A stretch of DNA of 64,000 nucleotides. It comes from an uncultured Allofournierella sp. (GTDB lineage Bacteria; Bacillota; Clostridia; Oscillospirales; Ruminococcaceae). The notes beneath the pieces are model-generated. The model was given only the letters and a program-made list of their open reading frames with translations. It ran no database searches and had not been told where the DNA came from. The position numbers were made by a program, and so were the translations under genes. Numbering within the stretch: position 1 is the first letter of the stretch; every line of letters starts with the position of its first letter. Below, piece by piece: positions 41,811-50,131 of this stretch. The stretch is from NCBI GenBank assembly GCA_944382705.1, contig CALWNE010000009.1, positions 1-64,000 of the forward strand, written 5' to 3'.

Positions 41811-42332
41811 TTACAGGCCAGCCTTTTTCTGCCAGACTCCCCCAATCCGGGCCACATACACGATGTGGTAATCCTTATTTGGGTACCATTTTTCGTCGCA
41901 GTCGGTGCCGGGCATAAAACCGGCGGGGTCGATGGTCTGGGTATACAACACCTGGCAATCCAGCACCAATTCTGCCTGCTCAAAGGCCGGGGCCTGGCCA
42001 AACATCTTGGGTGTAAAGCCCACGGTTTTGATTTTATCTTCCTCCCGGCCGCTCACCTTGCCCAGATGGGCCAGGGCCTGGCGGTACTCGGGGCCGTAAA
42101 AGCTCAGGGTAAAACGGCCGGTGCGGTCCACAAATTCCTTGGTATACCGCTGGGGGCGCACCACAATCTGCACCACATCCTGCCCCCACATCACGCCCAA
42201 GGCGCCCCAGCTCACGGTCATGGTGTTTAAATCCTGCTGGGTGCCTGCGGTTACCAGGGCCCAATGACTGCCAAGCAGTGCAAAGGGATTGCCCTGAATC
42301 TGGCTGGGTTGAATCATTTCGTACTGGTTCAT
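41811..42332 (-). CDS. Flavin reductase family protein
   Basis: A 173-residue FMN-binding split-barrel protein of the flavin reductase-like family. NPFALLGSHWALVTAGTQQDLNTMTVSWG is the typical N-terminus (core: NTMTVSWGALGVMWG), followed by RYTKEFVDRTGRFTLSFYG and the GREEDKIKTVGFTP segment. It would reduce FMN with NAD(P)H or bind FMN for another reaction. AAGGAGG 7 nt before the ATG overlaps the stop of the upstream CBS-domain gene, so both are one operon. Confidence 0.93.
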   Translation of the reverse strand: MNQYEMIQPSQIQGNPFALLGSHWALVTAGTQQDLNTMTVSWGALGVMWGQDVVQIVVRPQRYTKEFVDRTGRFTLSFYGPEYRQALAHLGKVSGREEDKIKTVGFTPKMFGQAPAFEQAELVLDCQVLYTQTIDPAGFMPGTDCDEKWYPNKDYHIVYVARIGGVWQKKAGL

Positions 42333-42344
42333 GGTAGTACCTCC

Positions 42345-42797
42345 TTAGTTGATTCCTGAGTGGGCGCCTGCCTCCAGAGGGCTCAGTTCCGGTGTGCAGG
42401 CACGGTATCGGTCGTAGCAATACTGAATGATGGCATTCCGCTTTACCAGGCCGATAAAGCTCTTTTTGTCATCCACCACCGGCACAAAGTTCTGGGTCAT
42501 GGCGGCAGCCACCAGCTGCTCCATCTTGGTGGTAACGGACACCGGCTTGTAATCCCGCTTGCGGGGAATGCTGCGGATGCTCACTTCCTCTGCATCCTCC
42601 AGCCGGATGCCCTGGTTTTTGATGCCCCAAAGCAGATCACCCTCGGTCATGGAGCCCACATACTCTCCGGCACGGTTCAGCACCGGGATGGTGGAATAGC
42701 GATGGTATTCCATCTTTTCCAAAGCCTGACGCAGGGTAAAATCATCGTACAAAAAGGCTACATCCTGTTTTGGCGTTAAAAAAAACAGCAGATTCAC
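42345..42797 (-). CDS. CBS domain protein (AcuB-like)
   Basis: A 150-residue protein made mostly of a CBS-domain pair: DFTLRQALEKMEYHRYSTIPVLNRAG with YVGSMTEGDLLWGI (first domain), and TKMEQLVAAAMTQNFVPVVDD with FIGLVKRNAIIQYC (second). Such modules bind adenine nucleotides and act as energy or redox sensors. The probable start is GTG 42797, with GTGAGGT upstream; no ATG fits the domain. Its stop overlaps the ribosome site of the flavin-reductase gene, suggesting that it modulates or responds to the same process. Confidence 0.88.
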   Translation of the reverse strand: MNLLFFLTPKQDVAFLYDDFTLRQALEKMEYHRYSTIPVLNRAGEYVGSMTEGDLLWGIKNQGIRLEDAEEVSIRSIPRKRDYKPVSVTTKMEQLVAAAMTQNFVPVVDDKKSFIGLVKRNAIIQYCYDRYRACTPELSPLEAGAHSGIN

Positions 42798-42907
42798 AGC
42801 GATAACCTCACTTTTTTGTTCTATATTGAACCGGTCATTTAACCGGACTGGCTCAAAGCCGTTGGGTTTCCCGGTGCAGGCTGCTCTGCTGCCGGGGTAC
42901 CCTCTGT

Positions 42908-42916
42908 ATTGTAGCA
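42908..42916 (-). promoter_or_regulatory. Extended -10 promoter for the CBS/flavin-reductase operon
   Basis: TGCTACAAT on the minus strand, about 110 bp before the GTG start. Confidence 0.5.
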
Positions 42917-43211
42917 CATCCCACGGCAAAGGATATGAAAAACTTATGAAATAAAGTCGAGTATCCTTTGCTTTCTTTCCCACAGGCAGCGCCGCATTAC
43001 GCCAAGGGGATGAAGTGTGCCGGAAATTTTTGTGGAACGAACCGCAAAGCACGGTCAATCTTTGGTGCACCAGCGGATATTTTGGAAAACCATTGCGGAA
43101 AATTTTGTCCCCCTGTACCGCCGGAGCCTTTGGGCCTGTATTGCGGGGTGTGCTGCCCCAACAGCAAACCCCTTTGCTGCGGCACAGCCTTGCTGTTTTT
43201 TGGGTTTTGGC

Positions 43212-43240
43212 TAGTCAAAACAGCCGTTTTATGCTATGCT
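43212..43240 (+). promoter_or_regulatory. Promoter for the substrate-binding lipoprotein
   Basis: TAGTCA (43212-43217), 17 bp and TATGCT (43235-43240) with a TG extended element. Confidence 0.55.
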
Positions 43241-43278
43241 GTACTGTATTATATCCCACTTGCAAAGGATGTGTGTAT

Positions 43279-44835
43279 ATGCCCCGCCGTTGGAACCAGA
43301 CCGCTCTGTGTGCGGTGCTCTGCGCCCTGCTTTTGGCAGGCTGTTCCGGCTCCCCTTCCAGTGACAGCAGCACGGCCCCGGTGGTCAGTGCCGCCCCCAG
43401 CCCCTCTGCCGCTCCCCAGCGTCACAACACCCTGGTGCTGGGTCACACTCCTGGCAGCGGCTATAACCCTTATCTTACCGACTCCACCCTGGTGGCCCAG
43501 AATGCCAGCCTTTTGTTTGAAAAACTGGTGGAGATTGATCCCAATATGCAGCTGGATTACCGCATTGCCAGCTCGGTGCAGTGCACCGGCAACACGGTGA
43601 CCATTTCTGTGCGCAGCGGCTGCCAGTTTGCCGATGGAACCCCCATTACCGCCCAGGATGTGGCTGCAAGCCTGCAAGCAGCCCGTACCAGCACACGATA
43701 TGCAGCCCGGTTTGCCGCTGTGCAGGCGGTGGAGGCAAAAGGGGATGCCGTGCTGGTGCAGCTTTCCAGCCCGGACTCCCTGTTTGCCTACCTTTGTGAT
43801 ATTCCGGTGCTGAAAGCTGCGGAAACCGGCCTTTCCCAGCCCACTGCAAGCGGCCGCTATACTTATGGGGCGGATTCCTCCACCCTGGTAAAAAACAGCT
43901 ATGCCACCCTGGATACCGCCGGCCCCGATACCATCCAGCTGGTGGAGGTAAGCGGCTACGACGAAATGGTGTCCGGCCTGTCCATGGGCCGCATTAACCT
44001 GTACACCGCCAGCGAAACCGCCCAGTCCAGCTCCAGCGTATCCAGCCGTACCAGCTACTACAAAACCAACAACCTGGTGTTTTTAGGGGTTAACGGCACA
44101 CCGGGCGACCAAAAATCCCTGCTGCTCACCACCTCTGAGGGCCGGGCATTCCTGAGCAAAATCATCAGCCGCCGGCAGCTGGCCGAGGAGAGTTTTTACG
44201 GCCGGGCATACCCTGCCACCGGCATCATCAACGATTATTACGACTGTGTACGCAGCCAGCATATTATTCTGGCTCAGGAGGAACTTACTGCCCAGCAGGC
44301 AGATGAAATCCTCACCGGGTGGGGCTACCAAAAGGACCCCCAAACCGGCTATTACCAAACCAGCGACGGCAAACGGCTGGAGCTGCGGCTGCTGGTGTAC
44401 TCCGGCAGCACCTACAAGCGGTATGCCGCCAGCCTGCTGAAGGAACAGCTGGCCGCCTGCGGCATTTACACCGTGCTGGAGGAACAGTCGGATTTTACCG
44501 CTTATTGTGAAAAAATCGCGGCTGGTGATTTTGACCTGTACATTGGCGAGGTCAAGTTGTATAATAATATGGATATGAGCCCCTTTTTCCATCAGGGGCA
44601 GGCCAGCTGGGGCATTGTGCAAAGCGATGCACTGGCTGCTGCATACGCCGCTTTCAAGGCGGATGCTTCGGCTGCGGGCGCCTTTGAACAGGCCTTTGCC
44701 GCCGAAATGCCTCTGGTGCCCCTGCTGTGGCGCAGTGGTACCGTGGTGCACGACCGGTGGGTTTCCGGCGTGGACTGCTCACTGAGCGATGTGTTTTATT
44801 CCCTGGAGAACATCCGGTTCGACCAGGGCACTTGA
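43279..44835 (+). CDS. ABC transporter substrate-binding lipoprotein (family 5, peptide/nickel type)
   Basis: A 518-residue lipoprotein: signal peptide with lipobox LLAGC (Cys22), a Ser/Pro/Ala-rich linker to about residue 48, then a family 5 solute-binding domain (LVLGHTPGSGYNPYLTDS, NASLLFEKLVEIDPNMQLDYRIASS, FADGTPITAQDVAASLQAA). These proteins capture oligopeptides or related solutes outside the membrane. No permease or ATPase genes are adjacent, so it must share a transporter or act otherwise. AAAGGA precedes ATG 43279; an open frame further upstream lacks coding character. Confidence 0.93.
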   Translation: MPRRWNQTALCAVLCALLLAGCSGSPSSDSSTAPVVSAAPSPSAAPQRHNTLVLGHTPGSGYNPYLTDSTLVAQNASLLFEKLVEIDPNMQLDYRIASSVQCTGNTVTISVRSGCQFADGTPITAQDVAASLQAARTSTRYAARFAAVQAVEAKGDAVLVQLSSPDSLFAYLCDIPVLKAAETGLSQPTASGRYTYGADSSTLVKNSYATLDTAGPDTIQLVEVSGYDEMVSGLSMGRINLYTASETAQSSSSVSSRTSYYKTNNLVFLGVNGTPGDQKSLLLTTSEGRAFLSKIISRRQLAEESFYGRAYPATGIINDYYDCVRSQHIILAQEELTAQQADEILTGWGYQKDPQTGYYQTSDGKRLELRLLVYSGSTYKRYAASLLKEQLAACGIYTVLEEQSDFTAYCEKIAAGDFDLYIGEVKLYNNMDMSPFFHQGQASWGIVQSDALAAAYAAFKADASAAGAFEQAFAAEMPLVPLLWRSGTVVHDRWVSGVDCSLSDVFYSLENIRFDQGT

Positions 44836-44885
44836 TTTTTTGTTTGGGCCTGCGGCCCGGCAACTCTGGAAAGGAGCGGTACTCT

Positions 44886-45239
44886 ATGATCGCACTGAAA
44901 ACCCCTCTGGGCAGTATCAGCATGACTTCGGATTATTTTGCCGAACTGGTAAGCTATGCGGCACGCAGCTGCTATGGCGTGGCCGGTATGGCCACCGGCG
45001 GCCACGCCGACGACCTGAAAAGCCTGGTATTTGGCCATGATTTCCCTGAAAAAGGCGTGCGGGTAACCCAGCACGATAACCAGCTCACCATTGAGCTGCA
45101 CATCAAGGTGGCCTATGGTCTGAACATTGCCAGCATGGTGCAGAGCATTGCCCACAAGGTAAAGCACGAGGTGGAAAATGCCACTGGTCTGTCTGTGGCA
45201 CGCATTGAGGTTTCGGTGGATGACATTGTGGCGGACTAA
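44886..45239 (+). CDS. Asp23/Gls24 family envelope stress response protein
   Basis: A 117-residue Asp23/Gls24 (DUF322) protein: GSISMTSDYFAELVSYAARSCYGVAGMA, then LTIELHIKVAYGLNIASMVQSIAHKVKHEVEN (core: VAYGLNI) and VSVDDIV. AAAGGAG lies 9 nt before ATG 44886. It corresponds to YloU of Bacillus subtilis, and like yloU it is directly followed by the FakA/YloV gene and then recG. Members localise near the membrane and respond to envelope stress, but the molecular role is unknown. Confidence 0.94.
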   Translation: MIALKTPLGSISMTSDYFAELVSYAARSCYGVAGMATGGHADDLKSLVFGHDFPEKGVRVTQHDNQLTIELHIKVAYGLNIASMVQSIAHKVKHEVENATGLSVARIEVSVDDIVAD

Positions 45240-45311
45240 CCATCCCCTGCCCGCCGGAACGGCAGCAGCCGTTCCCCAAACTGAACTTTTTACATGAGGT
45301 GTACAACAATT

Positions 45312-47003
45312 ATGATTACAGGCAAAATCCTGCGTGATGCCATTATTTCCGGCGCCAACAACATTTCCAACCAGCGCAGCCGGGTGGACGAACTGAATGT
45401 GTTCCCTGTTCCGGACGGCGATACCGGCACCAACATGAGCATGACTGTGAGTGCAGCTGCACGGGAGCTGGCCTCCCTGGCCGATGACTGCACCGTGGCC
45501 GATGCTGCCAAAACTGCCGCTTCTGCCATGCTGCGGGGCGCCCGGGGCAACTCCGGCGTTATTACCAGCCTGCTGTTCCGTGGTCTTTCCAAGGCTCTGG
45601 AAAGCAAGCAGACCGCCAATGCTGCCGACCTGGTGCTGGCACTGGAAAAGGGCGTGGAGGGCGCATACAAGGCTGTAATGAAGCCCACCGAGGGCACCAT
45701 GCTCACCGTGGCCCGTGTGGCCAGCGAGGAAGCTTCTGCCAGCGGCATTGCCGATGTGAACGAGCTGTGGACTCTGGTGCTGGCCGCTGCCCAGCGTGCG
45801 CTGGATAACACCCCCAACCAGCTGCCCGTGCTGAAAAAGGCCGGTGTAGTGGATGCTGGCGGTCAGGGTCTTTTGGTAATTTTTGAGGGCATGGATGTGG
45901 TGTTCAAAGGCGGCGAGGTGATTGCCTGCGAAGAAAACACCCAGAACAAGGCAAAGCTCTCCAGCGACGCTGCCGGCAAGGGCGTGTTCAGCGACGACCT
46001 GATGAAGGTAGAGGACATCAAGAACGGCTACTGCACCCAGTTCCTGGTGAACAAAAACCCCGGTGTCTCCAGCGATAAGCTGCGGGCCTTCTGCGAGAGC
46101 AACGGCGACAGCGTTGTAGTCATTGAGGACGACGATGTCATCAACTGCCATGTGCACACCGCCGACCCCGGCAAAATCCTGAGCCATGCCATCCAGTACG
46201 GCTACCTTACCGACTTTAAGATTGAGAATATGCACGAGCAGTTCCTGGCCCGCCAGAAGCAGGGCAAGGGCCTGGAAAAGCAGAAGGAGGCCGAGCAGGC
46301 CGAACCCTCCAATCCCTTTGTGTACGCAGCGGTGGACCCGGAACAGGAATATGGTTTTGTGGCCATTGCCGCTGGTGCGGGTCTGGCTGCGGTGTTCCAG
46401 GACCTGGGCGTTAACGCCGTGGTATCCGGCGGTCAGACCATGAACCCCTCCACCGAGGACATTGTGGCTGCTGTGCACAGCGTACCGGCCAAAACCGTGT
46501 TTGTGCTGCCCAACAACAAAAACATCATCATGGCTGCGGAACAGGCCCAGAATCTGGCCGACCGCCGCATTGTGGTGCTGCCCACCCGCACCGTGCCCCA
46601 GGGCATTACCGCCATGCTGAGCTTTGACCCGGACGCTGGCATTGACGCCAACGCCATTGCCATGATGCAGGCTGCCGAGCAGGTGAGCACCGGTCTTGTG
46701 ACCTTCGCCGCCCGCAACAGCGATTTTGACGGCCACAAAATCAAAAAGGGCGAAATCATGGGCATGGAAAACGGCAAAATCGTGCAGCTGGGTACCGACA
46801 TTGACAAGGTCACCTGCCGTCTGGCACGGAGCATGGTTAAGAAGGATACCAGCTTTGTGACCCTGATTTCCGGCTGCGATGTAAGCGAGGAAGACGCACA
46901 GCGCACTCTGGAGCTGGTGCAGTCCAAGCTGGGCGACCATGTGGAGGTTACCCTCATCAACGGCGGTCAGCCGGTGTATTACTACATGATCAGCGTGGAG
47001 TAA
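45312..47003 (+). CDS. fakA: Fatty acid kinase catalytic subunit (DAK2/DhaL plus DegV-like accessory domains; YloV/FakA)
   Basis: A 563-residue protein. The N-terminal DhaL domain binds ATP (NVFPVPDGDTGTNMSMT and LRGARGNSGVITS, with VDAGGQGLLVIFEG), followed by a middle domain and a C-terminal domain (GGQTMNPSTEDI, LPNNKNIIMAAEQA, GISC-like VTLISG). FakA phosphorylates fatty acids presented by a FakB/DegV carrier; none is in the window. TGAGGTG precedes ATG 45312. Order asp23-fakA-recG matches that of other Firmicutes. Confidence 0.95.
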   Translation: MITGKILRDAIISGANNISNQRSRVDELNVFPVPDGDTGTNMSMTVSAAARELASLADDCTVADAAKTAASAMLRGARGNSGVITSLLFRGLSKALESKQTANAADLVLALEKGVEGAYKAVMKPTEGTMLTVARVASEEASASGIADVNELWTLVLAAAQRALDNTPNQLPVLKKAGVVDAGGQGLLVIFEGMDVVFKGGEVIACEENTQNKAKLSSDAAGKGVFSDDLMKVEDIKNGYCTQFLVNKNPGVSSDKLRAFCESNGDSVVVIEDDDVINCHVHTADPGKILSHAIQYGYLTDFKIENMHEQFLARQKQGKGLEKQKEAEQAEPSNPFVYAAVDPEQEYGFVAIAAGAGLAAVFQDLGVNAVVSGGQTMNPSTEDIVAAVHSVPAKTVFVLPNNKNIIMAAEQAQNLADRRIVVLPTRTVPQGITAMLSFDPDAGIDANAIAMMQAAEQVSTGLVTFAARNSDFDGHKIKKGEIMGMENGKIVQLGTDIDKVTCRLARSMVKKDTSFVTLISGCDVSEEDAQRTLELVQSKLGDHVEVTLINGGQPVYYYMISVE

Positions 47004-47019
47004 TTCGTTTTGTATCTGC

Positions 47020-47063
47020 CAGCCCCCGGCCTCGGCTTTGCCCGAAGCCGGGGGCTGTTTTAT
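47020..47063 (+). terminator. Hairpin between fakA and recG
   Basis: CAGCCCCCGGC and GCCGGGGGCTG close a 16-nt loop followed by TTTTAT. As recG starts 22 bp later, termination is probably partial. Confidence 0.65.
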
Positions 47064-47084
47064 CCCCGAAAGGAGTGAGCGTTC

Positions 47085-49133
47085 ATGCGTGGCGATACCC
47101 CGGTACAGTATGTAAAAGGTGTTGGCCCCAAAACCGCCCAGCGGTTTGAGCGGCTTGGTGTTTTTACCCTGGAGGAACTGCTTTGCCATTATCCCCGCCG
47201 GTATGTGGATTACACCCAGCCCAGTCCGGTAGCCCAGGCCCCCTACGACACCGACACGGTGGTTAAGGCCACTGTTATGACCAAAAAGGGCGCCGTGCGC
47301 CTGCCAGGCGGCAGGGTGATGGTGCAGGTAATGGCAGCAGACGACACCGCCGCCCTCTCCCTCACCTGGTTCAACACCCAGTTTGCGGCAGATAAACTGC
47401 TGGTGGGCCAGGAATACTACTTTGAAGGCCGGGTGAAAGGCACCCTCACCCGCCGGGAGATGGTAAACCCCACCGTCCGCACCCAGGCAGAGGTGGACCG
47501 CACCCCCCTGGTAGCCATCTACCCCCAAACCGAGGGGCTGGGCAGCGGCCAGATTGCCCGCTGTGTACAGAGTGCGCTGGCCGTGGCCGACCCTCTGCCG
47601 GAACCCCTGCCGGAGGATTTTTTGCCCCGGTTCCGTATGCCGGATAAATGGACCGCCGTGCGCAACATTCACAAGCCTGCCTCTCCCCAAGCCCTGGCCG
47701 CCGCCCGCCGCCGGCTGGTGTTTGAGGAGCTGTTTACCCTGCAGATTGGCCTGAGCCTGCTCAAAAGCCGTGGCATGACCCGTTCCGGTGCACCCATGCG
47801 GCCCACCGGGCTTACCTCCTTTTGGGAAAGTCTGCCCTTCAGCCCCACCGGTGCCCAGCGCAAGGCCGCCGAGGAAATCTGCGCCGACATGACCGGCAAG
47901 CAGCCCATGAACCGGCTGCTCCAGGGGGATGTTGGCAGCGGCAAAACCCTGGTGGCTGCCGCCGGGGTATACATGGCCGCCCAGAACGGCTACCAAAGCG
48001 CCCTGATGGCCCCCACCGAGATTCTGGCCAGCCAGCACGCCGCCACCCTGCAAGGCTTTTTGGCCCCCTTTGGCATTCAGGTGGCCCTGCTCACCGGCGG
48101 CATGAAAGCGGCCCAGCGGCGCACTACCCTGCAAGCCATTGCCACCGGCCAGGCCCATCTGGTGGTGGGCACTCATGCCGTTATTGGCAGCGGGGTGGAG
48201 TTTGCCCGGCTGGGCTTTGCCGTGGTGGACGAGCAGCACCGCTTTGGCGTGCGCCAGCGAGGGCTTTTGGCGGATAAATCCCATGCACCCCATGTGCTGG
48301 TTATGAGTGCTACCCCCATCCCCCGCACGCTGGGGCTTTTGATGTACGGCGATTTGGATATTTCCATCCTGAACGAGCTGCCCCCTGGCCGCAAACCCGT
48401 AAAAACCTACGCTGTCACCGGCAAAAAGCGGCAGGATATGTACCACTTTCTTGACCAGCAGATGGACCTGGGCCACCAGGCTTACATTGTGTGCCCTCTG
48501 GTGGAGGAGAGCGAAAGCGAGATGCCCGGCGCCGACCAGCTTCATGCTGTTACCACCTATTTTACCGATGTAGCCCAGGCTCTTTTGCCCCACCGGCGCA
48601 TTGGCTTGATGCACGGAAAACTCAAACCCAAGGAAAAAGCCCAGGTCATGGAAGATTTTAAGGCCGGCCGGCTGGATGCACTGGTTTCCACCACCGTTAT
48701 TGAGGTGGGTGTGGATGTGCCCAATGCCACCGTCATCGTCATTGAAAATGCCGAGCGGTACGGTCTTTCTGCCCTGCACCAGCTGCGGGGCCGGGTGGGC
48801 CGGGGCGGCGGCGAAGCCTACTGTATTCTGGTAAGCGACCACGGCAGCGAATCGGTGCGGGACCGGCTGCGTTTTTTGTGCCATACCCAGGATGGCTTTG
48901 AGGTTGCCCGGTATGACCTGGAGCACCGGGGCCCCGGTGATTTTTTTGGAGACCGGCAGCATGGCTTGCCCACCTTGCAGCTGGCCGATTTAATGAACGA
49001 CACCCGCACCCTGGAAGCGGCCCAGCAATGTGCCCATGAAATTTTGCAGCAGGACCCCAAACTGGCCGCTCCGGAACACGCTGTGCTGGCCGCTCAGGTA
49101 CAGCACCTGTTTGAGCGCACTACATTCAACTAA
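47085..49133 (+). CDS. recG: ATP-dependent DNA helicase RecG
   Basis: A 682-residue superfamily 2 helicase that remodels stalled replication forks and recombination intermediates. The N-terminal wedge/OB domain (VQYVKGVGPKTAQRFERLGV, DYTQPSPV) precedes the helicase core: Walker A QGDVGSGKTLVAA near residue 280, DEQHRFGVRQR near 380, SATPIPRTL, and the C-terminal TTVIEVGVDVPNATV and QLRGRVGRGG. AAAGGAG lies 9 nt before the ATG. A strong terminator follows. Confidence 0.98.
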   Translation: MRGDTPVQYVKGVGPKTAQRFERLGVFTLEELLCHYPRRYVDYTQPSPVAQAPYDTDTVVKATVMTKKGAVRLPGGRVMVQVMAADDTAALSLTWFNTQFAADKLLVGQEYYFEGRVKGTLTRREMVNPTVRTQAEVDRTPLVAIYPQTEGLGSGQIARCVQSALAVADPLPEPLPEDFLPRFRMPDKWTAVRNIHKPASPQALAAARRRLVFEELFTLQIGLSLLKSRGMTRSGAPMRPTGLTSFWESLPFSPTGAQRKAAEEICADMTGKQPMNRLLQGDVGSGKTLVAAAGVYMAAQNGYQSALMAPTEILASQHAATLQGFLAPFGIQVALLTGGMKAAQRRTTLQAIATGQAHLVVGTHAVIGSGVEFARLGFAVVDEQHRFGVRQRGLLADKSHAPHVLVMSATPIPRTLGLLMYGDLDISILNELPPGRKPVKTYAVTGKKRQDMYHFLDQQMDLGHQAYIVCPLVEESESEMPGADQLHAVTTYFTDVAQALLPHRRIGLMHGKLKPKEKAQVMEDFKAGRLDALVSTTVIEVGVDVPNATVIVIENAERYGLSALHQLRGRVGRGGGEAYCILVSDHGSESVRDRLRFLCHTQDGFEVARYDLEHRGPGDFFGDRQHGLPTLQLADLMNDTRTLEAAQQCAHEILQQDPKLAAPEHAVLAAQVQHLFERTTFN

Positions 49134-49155
49134 CGGCGGCTCCGGTTTTCAACAC

Positions 49156-49201
49156 AAAAGCCCTCATCCTGTGGAAAACTCCACCGGATGAGGGCTTTTA
49201 T
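49156..49201. terminator. Terminator after recG
   Basis: AAAAGCCCTCATCC and GGATGAGGGCTTTT arms around a 16-nt loop, then TATCC. Symmetric, so it can also stop the leftward phosphoesterase gene. Confidence 0.88.
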
Positions 49202-49268
49202 CCTGTTGCTTTGCAGGGACTTCTGGTTTGAATCTGGACCCGGCAGCCCATGCTGTAAAGGCACAGCC

Positions 49269-49937
49269 TTACTGCTCCAGCGCAATCAGATCGCAGAACA
49301 CCGCCTGGGTCTTGTTGCCCAGGCTCCGGTCCTTGTGATACCGGCCAAACAGCCACTTTTTGTACTGGGCCTTATCCATAATCTGGTTAAAAAAGGTATG
49401 CAGCCAGTTGGGCTGGCCCTGCATCCACTGGGCAAACTCCAGAATGCGCAGGGGTGCATCGTGGGTGAGGATGTAGTCCACCTGCCAGCCGCAGGCATCC
49501 AGATTTTTTACACAGCCTTCCAGCTCCTGGCTGGTGGGCAGCTCCTGCCGCCACCAGTTCACGCCCTCGTCCCGGTCTTCCTTATCCCAGCTTTCTGCGC
49601 CGCCAAAGCACAGCAGCCGCTTGCCTTCAATGTTCAGCACGCTGCCCCGCTGAATGTAGTACAAATTCCCCCCCAGATGCCGGGCCATGCCTCCCGCATA
49701 CTCCACCAAGGGGTACTGGCTCAGCAGGTCGAAATTTTCGTGGCATCCATCCACAAACAGCAGCTGATAGCGGCGTTTTTGCAGCCAGCGCAGTTTTTTT
49801 TGCTCCTGCTTGCTGCCGGTCCACAAAAATCCAAAATCCCCCAACACCACCAGGGTGTCTTTTTTGGTGAGCTTGCGCAAGGGTTTCTCTTTAAATCGCT
49901 CCAACTCTCCGTGGATGTCTCCTGTGACATAAATCAA
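49269..49937 (-). CDS. Calcineurin-like metallophosphoesterase
   Basis: A 222-residue metallophosphoesterase. The metal-binding motifs are VTGDIHGE, LVVLGDFGFLW, FVDGCHENF and YILTHDAPL, and a final GRYHKD. Enzymes of this family hydrolyse phosphomono- or diesters; the substrate cannot be deduced. The best start is TTG 49937, with AAGGTGG about 10 nt upstream and the conserved GDIHGE only six residues in; no ATG is available. The gene stands alone. Confidence 0.9.
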   Translation of the reverse strand: MIYVTGDIHGELERFKEKPLRKLTKKDTLVVLGDFGFLWTGSKQEQKKLRWLQKRRYQLLFVDGCHENFDLLSQYPLVEYAGGMARHLGGNLYYIQRGSVLNIEGKRLLCFGGAESWDKEDRDEGVNWWRQELPTSQELEGCVKNLDACGWQVDYILTHDAPLRILEFAQWMQGQPNWLHTFFNQIMDKAQYKKWLFGRYHKDRSLGNKTQAVFCDLIALEQ

Positions 49938-49989
49938 GCTGGACCTGCCACCTTTCCTGTTAAAAATACTTTATTAACCCCCGAAACAA

Positions 49990-49998
49990 TGCTATAAT
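49990..49998 (+). promoter_or_regulatory. Extended -10 promoter for the DD-carboxypeptidase gene
   Basis: TGCTATAAT on the + strand, giving a leader of about 125 nt. Confidence 0.6.
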
Positions 49999-50131
49999 AT
50001 GGGATAAGTGCTCCCCCCTGCTTTTGTTGGGGTGCGCTTTCTCGTATTCTGCAAAACGGGCCGGTCTGCCTCTGCTTTGGGGGCCAAGGCTCGTATCTTT
50101 TATTTTAATGCTTTCAAAAGGAAAAGTCCAC

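Noticed and set aside
44796..48962. Very long antisense frame (1388 codons) opposite asp23-fakA-recG
   Set aside because: It lies opposite three well-identified genes, has no family signature and low-complexity His/Gly/Leu-rich composition. Strong GC bias at third codon positions keeps stops out of the complementary frame.
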